64,000 nucleotides of DNA from the NCBI RefSeq assembly GCF_036867195.1, contig NZ_JBAJII010000001.1:558001-622000 (forward strand). Direction: 5' to 3'. A model generated the notes under the pieces. It saw only the letters and a program-made list of their open reading frames with translations. It was not told the DNA's origin and did not search any database. Positions 25,781-32,190 of the stretch are shown piece after piece; position 1 is the stretch's first letter; each line of letters starts with the position of its first letter. The position numbers and the translations under genes are program-made. This stretch comes from Arthrobacter sp. Soc17.1.1.1. Its GTDB lineage: Bacteria > Actinomycetota > Actinomycetes > Actinomycetales > Micrococcaceae.

Positions 25781-27688
25781 ATGAGCATGGAAGGCGCGGC
25801 CTGGAGCTCGCTGTACAGGATCTCGACCGCGAAGGACGCGAAGCACGGCTTCTCCCGGGAATCGGTCCGCCGGATCCTCACGTTCGCCGTGCCCTACCGG
25901 TCGAAGCTCGTGCTGTTCATCCTGCTGTCCGTGGTGGGCGCGTTCCTCGCGGTCGCGACGCCGGTGCTCGCCGGCCAGGTGGTCGACGTCATCGTCGCCG
26001 ACGGCGAGACGAGCACGGTCATCTGGCTCGCCGTCGTCATCGCACTCGTGGCGGTGGCGGACGCCGCGGTGTCCCTCGTGACGCGCTGGTACTCGGCGCG
26101 CATCGGCGAGGGCGTGATCCTGGATCTCCGCACCGCCGTGTTCAACCACGTGCAGAAGATGCCGATCGCCTTCTTCACCCGCACCCGGACCGGCGCCCTG
26201 GTGAGCCGCCTCAACAACGACGTCATCGGCGCGCAGCAGGCCTTCAGCGGCACGCTCTCCGGGGTGGTCACCAATCTCGTGGCCCTGATCCTCACGCTCG
26301 CGGTGATGCTGAGCACGTCCTGGCTGGTCACGGTGCTCGCCGTCGTCATGCTGCCCGTCTTCCTCGTGCCCGCCCGCCGCATGGGCAGCCGCCTGGCCGC
26401 CCTGCGCCGCGAGGCGGCGGACCACAACTCGGCCATGAGCACGCAGATGACCGAGCGTTTCTCCGCCCCCGGAGCCACCCTGGTGAAGCTCTTCGGCCGG
26501 CCGGACGAGGAGTCCGAGGAGTTCCGCGTCCGCGCCGCGCGGGTCCGGGACATCGGTGTGCGGACGGCGATGCTGCAGTTCGTGTTCTTCACGGCCCTCA
26601 TGCTCGTCTCCGCCCTGGCCCTGGCCCTGGTCTACGGGCTGGGCGGCTTCCTGGCGCTCGCCGGCCAGCTCGACACGGGTGAGGTGGTCACCCTCGCGCT
26701 GCTGCTCACGCGCCTCTACGCGCCCCTGACGAGCCTCGCGAACGCGCGCGTGGAGATCATGAGCGCCATCGTCAGCTTCGAGCGCGTCTTCGAGGTGCTC
26801 GACCTCCAGCCCCTCATCCAGGAGAAGCCCGACGCCGGCACCGTGCCCGCGGGCCCGGTCGCGGTGGAGTTCGACGACGTCCGCTTCGCCTACCCGTCCG
26901 CGGACAAGGTCTCGCTCGCGTCCCTCGAGGAGGTCTCCACGCTCGACACGCGCGGCGGCGAGGAGGTGCTGCACGGGGTGTCCTTCCGGATCGAGGCCGG
27001 GCAGACGGTCGCCCTCGTGGGCACCTCGGGTGCCGGCAAGTCGACCATCGCGCAGCTCCTGGCACGCCTGTACGACGTCGACAGCGGTGCGGTGCGGCTG
27101 TCGGGGACCGATGTGCGCGACGTGACCTTCGCGTCGATGCGGGAGACGCTCGGCATGGTGACGCAGGACGGCCACCTGTTCCACGAGACGATCCTCGCCA
27201 ATCTCCGGCTCGCACGACCGGAGGCCACCGAGGACGAGGTGTGGGACGCCGTCCGGCGGGCTCGGCTGGAACCGCTCGTCCGGTCGCTGCCCGACCAGCT
27301 GGACACGATGGTCGGTGAGCGCGGCTACCGGCTCTCCGGCGGAGAGCGGCAGCGCATGACCATCGCGCGGCTGCTGCTCGCCCACCCGCGCGTCGTCATC
27401 CTCGACGAGGCGACGGCGGCGCTCGACTCGACGTCGGAGGCGGCCGTGCAGGCAGCACTCAGCGAAGCACTCGAGGGACGCACCGCCATGGTCATCGCCC
27501 ACCGCCTGTCCACGATCCGCAGCGCGGACATGATCCTCGTGGTCGAGGACGGCCGGATCGTGGAACGCGGCTCGCACGACGAGCTGCTGGCCCTCGGTGG
27601 CCGCTACGAAGAACTGCACCGTACCCAGTTCGCGGTGCGGAAGAACGTGGCGGTGGACGAGGAACCCGAGGCCCTGAGCGAGGTCTAG
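25781..27688 (+). CDS. ABC exporter, fused membrane and ATPase domains (multidrug/lipid type)
   Basis: The 635-residue protein joins a six-helix exporter domain (residues about 30-320, including MPIAFFTRTRTGALVSRLNND) to an ATPase domain (about 350-610) with Walker A GTSGAGKSTIAQLL, signature LSGGERQRMTIARLL and Walker B VVILDEATAALD. It works as a dimer to export lipids, peptides or drugs. ATG at 25781 follows GGAAGGAATCGCA and begins MSMEGAAWSSLYR; the open frame upstream lacks family-like sequence. An additional loop before the ATPase (SLASLEEVSTLDTRGGEEV) is unusual. Its stop overlaps that of the Nudix gene by 4 nt. Confidence 0.9.
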   Translation: MSMEGAAWSSLYRISTAKDAKHGFSRESVRRILTFAVPYRSKLVLFILLSVVGAFLAVATPVLAGQVVDVIVADGETSTVIWLAVVIALVAVADAAVSLVTRWYSARIGEGVILDLRTAVFNHVQKMPIAFFTRTRTGALVSRLNNDVIGAQQAFSGTLSGVVTNLVALILTLAVMLSTSWLVTVLAVVMLPVFLVPARRMGSRLAALRREAADHNSAMSTQMTERFSAPGATLVKLFGRPDEESEEFRVRAARVRDIGVRTAMLQFVFFTALMLVSALALALVYGLGGFLALAGQLDTGEVVTLALLLTRLYAPLTSLANARVEIMSAIVSFERVFEVLDLQPLIQEKPDAGTVPAGPVAVEFDDVRFAYPSADKVSLASLEEVSTLDTRGGEEVLHGVSFRIEAGQTVALVGTSGAGKSTIAQLLARLYDVDSGAVRLSGTDVRDVTFASMRETLGMVTQDGHLFHETILANLRLARPEATEDEVWDAVRRARLEPLVRSLPDQLDTMVGERGYRLSGGERQRMTIARLLLAHPRVVILDEATAALDSTSEAAVQAALSEALEGRTAMVIAHRLSTIRSADMILVVEDGRIVERGSHDELLALGGRYEELHRTQFAVRKNVAVDEEPEALSEV

Positions 27689-28116
27689 GCCCGCCCCTCC
27701 CGCGCCTCCCGCATCGTCAGGAGGGCGGGGACCACGAAGTCGGTCAGCAGCGGGGCGAGGTCCCGGCGCGCCGTCGCGTCCCCGAGGTCGAGCCAGTCGA
27801 CCTCCTCGATCTCGGCCGCAGGATGCGGCTCGCCGGTCAGCGGGCACAGGAAGACGGTGGCCACCAGATGGGTGTGGGACTCGTTGGCGGCCGGCCCTTC
27901 CCAGGTGCCGAGCAGGGTGAGGTCCTGCACCCTCGCCGCGAGACCCAGCTCCTCGGCCAGCTCGCGCACGCCGGTCTCTGCCGGCGTCTCATCCGGCTCC
28001 GGCTTGCCGCCCGGCTGCATGAAGAGCGTCGTCCCGCGCTTGCGCACCAGGAGCAGGCGCCCGCGGTCGTCCAGCAGGCACAGGGCGGTGACCGTGATGA
28101 CCGGAAGGTCAGCCAT
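27685..28116 (-). CDS. Nudix hydrolase
   Basis: The 143-residue protein carries a complete Nudix box at about residues 38-60: GKPEPDETPAETGVRELAEELGL fits G-x5-E-x7-REU-x-EE-x-GU. Nudix enzymes hydrolyse nucleoside diphosphates linked to another group; the beginning PVITVTALCLLDDRGRLLLVRKRG is common in housecleaning and ADP-ribose-type members. It is the last gene of the lipase-lipoprotein operon and overlaps lipoprotein 1 by 8 nt. A copy of its first codons is found 490 bp upstream as a duplication scar. Substrate is not predictable. Confidence 0.88.
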   Translation of the reverse strand: MADLPVITVTALCLLDDRGRLLLVRKRGTTLFMQPGGKPEPDETPAETGVRELAEELGLAARVQDLTLLGTWEGPAANESHTHLVATVFLCPLTGEPHPAAEIEEVDWLDLGDATARRDLAPLLTDFVVPALLTMREAREGRA

Positions 28117-28513
28117 CGGCCTCGGCGACGTCCTCGCGCAGGAACCCGATCGTGCCGCTGTTCCACCCGATGCTCTCCGGGTAGAGCACACCCGTACCGT
28201 CCGCGTTCCCGACCTTGAAGTGGACGGAGAACGTGTCCATGTCGGCCGTGACGTCGACGAAGACGGTGACGGACTCGCGGAGGATCTTCTCGAGCTCGGC
28301 GTAGTCATTGGTGTCGGTCCTGACGACTACATCCGACTGATACCCGGCACCGTATTTGCCGAAGTCCGCCTCTGCGGACGTGACCCCCGGTACCTCCTCC
28401 AGTGCCGCGGCCCATCCCTCGGGGTCCGCCTTCGCTCCGGAGGAGCACGCGGGGAGCAGCAGCGCCAGTGCGAGAACGGCGGTGGTCCGGAAGCGCTGTG
28501 TGCCCTGCATCAT
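28109..28513 (-). CDS. Small lipoprotein, paralogue 1 (candidate immunity protein)
   Basis: The 134-residue protein has a lipoprotein signal with lipobox LLPAC (Cys23) and a mature domain of about 110 residues: EGWAAALEEVPGV, then VVVRTDTNDYAELEKILRESV, then TADMDTFSV and ESIGWN. It is a clear paralogue of the gene at 28605-29015 (shared LRESVT-FV-VTADMDTF core and common ending FLREDVA). I recognise no named family. Two ATG codons lie side by side (28513 and 28510). It follows the hydrolase gene in the operon, and an immunity role on the outer face of the membrane is inferred from that context. Confidence 0.8.
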   Translation of the reverse strand: MMQGTQRFRTTAVLALALLLPACSSGAKADPEGWAAALEEVPGVTSAEADFGKYGAGYQSDVVVRTDTNDYAELEKILRESVTVFVDVTADMDTFSVHFKVGNADGTGVLYPESIGWNSGTIGFLREDVAEADG

Positions 28514-28605
28514 GAATTCCTTCGGCTGATGGGAACGACGACGCCCGCGACGACCTCGATGTCCCTGGGCACGGCGGTGACCGTGATGGTGGGCAAGCGG
28601 GCCAT
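28510..28605 (-). pseudogene. Duplication scar: Nudix start fused to hydrolase end (31-codon remnant)
   Basis: Between the two lipoprotein genes a 31-codon frame begins MARLPTITVTAVP, matching the start of the Nudix gene (MADLPVITVTAL), then continues DIEVVAGVVVPISRRNS. That second half resembles two parts of the upstream hydrolase: ITAVPGDIDIVA and its C-terminus SGVVVPVRRSH. It keeps the same short overlaps with both flanking lipoprotein genes that the intact genes have. I read it as the junction left by tandem duplication of a hydrolase-end/lipoprotein/Nudix-start unit. It is probably not a functional gene. Confidence 0.75.
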
Positions 28606-29015
28606 CAGTCGCCCGATGCGGCGGCGACGTCCTCGCGCAGGAACGTGATGGGGCTGGTGTTCCACCCGATGGCCTCCGGGTAGAGGGCGCGTGTTCCGTC
28701 CGCGGTCCGGACCGAGTAGTCGAGGGCGAACGTGTCCATGTCGGCCGTCACCTCGACGAAGGCGGTGACGGATTCGCGGAGGATCTTCTCGAGCTCCGCG
28801 GAGTCGTCGGTGTCGGTCCTGACAATGACATCCGCGTGATTCCCCGGACCGTAGCTGCCGAACTCCACGTCCGCGGTCATCACCCCGGGTACCTCCTCGA
28901 GTGCTGATGCCCACGCCTCGGTGTCCGCCTCCGGCGTGTTGGAGCAGGCAGGGAGCAGCAGGATTGCCAGTGCGACCACCATCGCTGTCCGACCGCGCTT
29001 CAGCCTCTGCTTCAT
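28605..29015 (-). CDS. Small lipoprotein, paralogue 2 (candidate immunity protein)
   Basis: From ATG 29015 the protein is 136 residues with lipobox LLPAC (Cys24) and a mature part much like paralogue 1: EAWASALEEVPGVM, VIVRTDTDDSAELEKILRE, TADMDTFAL and EAIGWNTSPITFLRED. The ATG overlaps the hydrolase stop by one base (TGATG) and follows AAGGAGGAG at good spacing; a TTG three bases earlier is less likely. Both paralogues keep all main segments intact, which argues that both are functional. Unknown family; an immunity role is inferred from position after a putative exported lipase. Confidence 0.8.
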   Translation of the reverse strand: MKQRLKRGRTAMVVALAILLLPACSNTPEADTEAWASALEEVPGVMTADVEFGSYGPGNHADVIVRTDTDDSAELEKILRESVTAFVEVTADMDTFALDYSVRTADGTRALYPEAIGWNTSPITFLREDVAAASGD

Positions 29016-30523
29016 CAATGACTCCTCCTTACAGGAACGACGACGCCCGAGACGTCGGACGGGTCGGATGAGAGGAACCGCCCGAAGGACTGGTCCCCGT
29101 AGGAGTCGGCGGGGCCACCGGCCGACTCCGCCGCCGAGATGGACGTGACGTATCTGTCGGGATCGTGGTTGCCCATCGCGTCGTACCAGGGGGTCCCGTC
29201 CGGATTGGGCAGGGTGATGACGTCCGCATTGTTCGGTCTCTCATGAAAGGTCTTGTCCACGCTCAGCCCGCCGAGGTCGAGGCGGGGCACCACATCGGAG
29301 GCGTGCTGGAAGGCGACGATGTCGATGTCCCCGGGTACGGCGGTGATGTCGACGGGCGAGCCGAAGGTCAGGACGTTGGTGACGGCGAACTGGTCACGGA
29401 ACGCCGGGTCCCCGGCCAGTTCCATGGCGATCATGCCGCCCTGCGAGTGACCGGACAGCAGGACGGGCGCACCGGACGGGATGCCTGCCTCCATCATCGC
29501 CAGACGGACCGCTTCGGAGGCCGTCGACGACTGGCCGGACGCGACCTCGAGGTTGCCCGTCAGATCGGCGGGGATGTCGCCGGTCGGCGCCCAGGTCTGC
29601 GTACCCGGGATCGAGACGATGAACGAGGGACCGTCAGGGCCGTTCACCGTCGTGATCCGCACGGCGCCATTCTCTGCGCCGTCGACGTCCGCGTCGCCGT
29701 ACGCTCTAACAGTGCTGTTAGCGATAGCTGACAGAGAGCTCGGCATCACGACCGGCGCGAAATCATCGTCCTTCCCGTCGACCGCTACTCCCCGTGAAGC
29801 GTCCGGAAGCGGGATCGCGTCGCCGACCTCCGCTTCGCCGTCGTCGAGGATGTGCGGATCGGCCTTACCGACGGTGCCGACCCGGTAGGCGAGGTTTCCG
29901 GCGCTTCCCGCGAGAAGCGCGCCCCCGGCCACGACCTCCGTGACCGAGGGTGGCTCGGTCCCCAGGAAGAGCCCTCCGAAGTGCAGCAGATCCTCGGTGA
30001 CGTCGGGCAGGGAGCCGGCGATCTCTTCCGGAACCTCCATCCCACCGGCGATGATGAACTCGCCAGTGTCGGTCAGCCGGTCGACGCCCCAGTCGAGGCC
30101 GTCCCCGGCCCAGTCACCGATCCGCGTGACGCCGTCGCCGATCGTGTCGATCGCGCTGTCCACGCCGTCGACGGCGTCGCCCCACAGATCCGAGAATGGA
30201 TTGCCCGGGTCCTCGTCGACGGAAGGGATCCCGGACCGGCCGGCTCCGGCGGTGGTCAGGGCGCTTGCGTCCTCCTGCTGGTCGGCGTCGGCCAGGGCCG
30301 TGCGCGACGTCTCGTGGAGGGCGATCCCGACCTGGCGCAGGACCGGTGCGTGCCGACCGAACCAGGCGTGGCGGAACTGCTCGGCGTCGGCCCCGCCCCA
30401 GGACGTTCCCCGGATCGCGGTCCCGACGAGGGACGCCATGTCGTCGAGCGAGCGCGAGGACACGTCGAGCAGGCGGGCGAGGTCCCGGACCTGCCCGGGG
30501 TCCATGCCGATCAGGCCCGTCAT
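29015..30523 (-). CDS. WXG-type N-terminal domain fused to alpha/beta hydrolase (candidate T7SS lipase)
   Basis: The 502-residue protein has a helical N-terminal domain (residues 1 to about 85) with the WXG-like turn GTSWGGADAEQF at 39-50, an acidic Gly-rich middle (about 90-240), and an alpha/beta hydrolase domain. The nucleophile elbow is GHSQG (358-362, Ser360) in LLSGHSQGGMIAMELA; an Asp in the HASDVVPRLD segment and the His in MGNHDPD are plausible triad partners. There is no classical signal peptide, as expected for type VII substrates. It overlaps the upstream gene by 4 nt and the lipoprotein gene downstream by 1 nt. Lipase or esterase activity is inferred from the elbow. Confidence 0.82.
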   Translation of the reverse strand: MTGLIGMDPGQVRDLARLLDVSSRSLDDMASLVGTAIRGTSWGGADAEQFRHAWFGRHAPVLRQVGIALHETSRTALADADQQEDASALTTAGAGRSGIPSVDEDPGNPFSDLWGDAVDGVDSAIDTIGDGVTRIGDWAGDGLDWGVDRLTDTGEFIIAGGMEVPEEIAGSLPDVTEDLLHFGGLFLGTEPPSVTEVVAGGALLAGSAGNLAYRVGTVGKADPHILDDGEAEVGDAIPLPDASRGVAVDGKDDDFAPVVMPSSLSAIANSTVRAYGDADVDGAENGAVRITTVNGPDGPSFIVSIPGTQTWAPTGDIPADLTGNLEVASGQSSTASEAVRLAMMEAGIPSGAPVLLSGHSQGGMIAMELAGDPAFRDQFAVTNVLTFGSPVDITAVPGDIDIVAFQHASDVVPRLDLGGLSVDKTFHERPNNADVITLPNPDGTPWYDAMGNHDPDRYVTSISAAESAGGPADSYGDQSFGRFLSSDPSDVSGVVVPVRRSH

Positions 30524-31293
30524 GCCGCACCTCCTCGAGCCGCGGCTGCAGCAAGTGATCCGACGAGCGCGAACCCGAGTTCCCGGGCGATGTGCCCGGC
30601 CTGCACGGGGACGACGACGGTGACCGGTCGTCCGTCCACGCGCCGGGTCCTGATGGAGTACAGCTGATCATCGTGCAGGGCCCACATCCCCGCCCAGACG
30701 GTGGGCGTCCCGCCGCCGGTCGAGGCCAGTTCGGCCGTGACCTGGGAGGTGTGGTGCAGGGCGACGTCGCGCGCCTCCGCGTCGTCGACCCCGGGTCCCG
30801 CACCGAGGACCGAGGTGGCGTCCGCTGCGCCGGCGCGGAGCTGGGGGAGGGGCGGGAGGACGCGCCGCACGCCGTCCCAGAAATCGTCCGTGGAGAAGAG
30901 GTTGACCTCGACCGCCGGTTCCTCGGCCGTGAGCCGGATGCCGCCGTCGAGCGTCGAGTCGAACGCGCGGCGCCGGTGCACGCAGACGATACGCGCTCCG
31001 GCGATGCTGAGGGTGCTCTGCCCGGAGATGCCGTTGTAGGTCGCGGTGAGGCGGACGACGACGTCCGGCTGTGCCACCACGGCGAGGGCCTGCTTCCAGG
31101 TGTCCGTCAGCCCGTCCCCGGCGGCCATCCCTGCGACGGACAGCTCATGCCGGGCGGCGCTGTCGGAGCCGTGGCGATCACCCGGCGCATCACCGCCGCC
31201 GCTCCCGGCCCGCACGCCCAGGGCCTGCGCCACCTGCCAGGCCGAAGGCGAGATCCTCACGAGCCGCGCCGGCGCCCCTCCGTCATTCCCCAT
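30520..31293 (-). CDS. Hypothetical protein, possibly EspG-like, first gene of the hydrolase operon
   Basis: The 257-residue protein has a beta-rich middle (VVVRLTATYNGISGQSTLSIAG, RIVCVHRRRAF, AVEVNLFSTDDFW) and a C-terminal helical region ending ELGFALVGSLAAAAARGG. This order of paired beta segments followed by helices is reminiscent of EspG-type cytosolic chaperones of ESX substrates, but no signature is conclusive. No signal peptide or membrane helix is seen. ATG at 31293 is preferred to a TTG three codons earlier. Its stop overlaps the hydrolase start (ATGA), so a direct partnership, such as chaperoning the WXG-hydrolase, is likely. Confidence 0.6.
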   Translation of the reverse strand: MGNDGGAPARLVRISPSAWQVAQALGVRAGSGGGDAPGDRHGSDSAARHELSVAGMAAGDGLTDTWKQALAVVAQPDVVVRLTATYNGISGQSTLSIAGARIVCVHRRRAFDSTLDGGIRLTAEEPAVEVNLFSTDDFWDGVRRVLPPLPQLRAGAADATSVLGAGPGVDDAEARDVALHHTSQVTAELASTGGGTPTVWAGMWALHDDQLYSIRTRRVDGRPVTVVVPVQAGHIARELGFALVGSLAAAAARGGAA

Positions 31294-31319
31294 GCGGTCC
31301 AACCTACCCGGACGCGACG

Positions 31320-31355
31320 AGGGGGAGGATGGGCAGTCCTGCCCATCCTCCCCCT
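31320..31355 (-). terminator. Perfect 16-bp hairpin downstream of tRNA-Arg
   Basis: AGGGGGAGGATGGGCA (31320-31335) and its exact complement (31340-31355) flank the loop GTCC. It lies 12 nt beyond the 3' end of the tRNA gene and 26 nt before the start of the hydrolase-operon first gene. It most likely ends tRNA transcription. Confidence 0.85.
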
Positions 31356-31367
31356 CGAGCGTGCCTG

Positions 31368-31441
31368 TGCCCCTGGCCGGAATCGAACCGACGACCTTCC
31401 CTTTAGGAGAGGGACGCTCTATCCTACTGAGCTACAGAGGC
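31368..31441 (-). tRNA. tRNA-Arg (anticodon CCT)
   Basis: On the minus strand the 74-nt sequence starts GCCTCTGTAGCTCAGTAGG and ends with a T-arm GGTTCGATTCC and CAGGGGCA. The acceptor stem GCCTCTG pairs with CAGGGGC (one T-G pair). The anticodon stem TCCCT/AGGGA encloses the loop CTCCTAA, giving anticodon CCT, which reads AGG arginine codons. The 3' CCA is not encoded. It sits between two hairpins, with the membrane-protein gene upstream on the same strand. Confidence 0.96.
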
Positions 31442-31443
31442 CG

Positions 31444-31466
31444 GGATCGGTGGAATCCACCGATCC
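31444..31466 (-). terminator. Hairpin between membrane-protein gene and tRNA-Arg
   Basis: GGATCGGTGGA (31444-31454) is complementary to TCCACCGATCC (31456-31466). In practice a 9-bp stem with a five-base loop. It follows the membrane-protein stop (minus strand) by 7 nt and ends 2 nt before the tRNA 5' end. It may stop read-through or, if not a terminator, be part of the precursor processed to free the tRNA. Confidence 0.6.
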
Positions 31467-31473
31467 GGCGGTC

Positions 31474-32112
31474 CTAGCTTACCCGCTCGCCGCGCGGTTT
31501 CCCCGCCCCACCGACACCCCGGAGATGCGCGGGCAGGAAGACTGCCGCCGCGCCCGCCAGCAGGCTCAGGGCGAGCAGCACCCACCGCAGCACCGTCAGC
31601 GTCGATGCGAGCAGCACGGCACCCGGAGCGGCGGCCGCCTGCGCCAGCGCGGTGTCGATCGCGATGTTCTCCCACAGGTCGACGACGACGAACAGGATCA
31701 CCGGGCTCCACAGGAGCCAGCGCAGCCGGCGGCGGCCCGCGTTGAGCTGGACCAGCAGGAGCCAGGCGAACGCGAAGATCAGGGGGAAGAGCGTGCCCGC
31801 CGTGCGGTGGAGGTAGCTCAGCTGGCCGCGGGCGTCGTCGTCCATCTCCCCGTGCAGGCGCTGCACGTACGCGGTGTCGTAGCCGCCGATCATCATGTCC
31901 GGCATGGTGAGGCCGCCCGAGAGCTGCGTCATCTGGCCGAGGGTGAGCAGGTGGAAGTACCAGAAGAGGAGCAGGGACGCGATGGCGGCGGGGACGATCA
32001 CGAGCGTCCCGTTGCCCTGCCTGTTCCGCGCGGGCGCGGCAGGCAGGGGGGATGGGACGGGTGTCGCGCCCGTCGCGTGCTTGCGTGCTATCTGAGCCCT
32101 TGTCTTTCCCAC
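31474..32112 (-). CDS. Four-helix membrane protein, unknown function
   Basis: The 212-residue protein has a basic N-terminus and four membrane segments: around IVPAAIASLLLFWYFHLL, LFPLIFAFAWLLLVQL, SPVILFVVVDLWENIAI, and ASTLTVLRWVLLALSLLAGA. The loop between helices 1 and 2 is long (about 45 residues, with MPDMMIGGYDTAYVQRLHGEM). The DLWENIAID segment in helix 3 carries charged residues within the membrane. No family is recognised. The start is uncertain: GTG 32112 sits just after GGAGGA with little spacing, and no other good start exists upstream of helix 1. It is divergent from pcrA. Confidence 0.65.
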   Translation of the reverse strand: MGKTRAQIARKHATGATPVPSPLPAAPARNRQGNGTLVIVPAAIASLLLFWYFHLLTLGQMTQLSGGLTMPDMMIGGYDTAYVQRLHGEMDDDARGQLSYLHRTAGTLFPLIFAFAWLLLVQLNAGRRRLRWLLWSPVILFVVVDLWENIAIDTALAQAAAAPGAVLLASTLTVLRWVLLALSLLAGAAAVFLPAHLRGVGGAGKPRGERVS

Positions 32113-32190
32113 TCCTCCAGTATGGGTGGAAGTGCCCCACCCGTCCCCGGAAGGGCGAGTGTCGGGGGCACGGCCTAGACTTGATGCACC

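Noticed and set aside
28510..28914. A separate 134-residue gene overlapping lipoprotein 2
   Set aside because: Most of this frame is an out-of-frame reading of lipoprotein 2; only its last 31 codons form the duplication scar.
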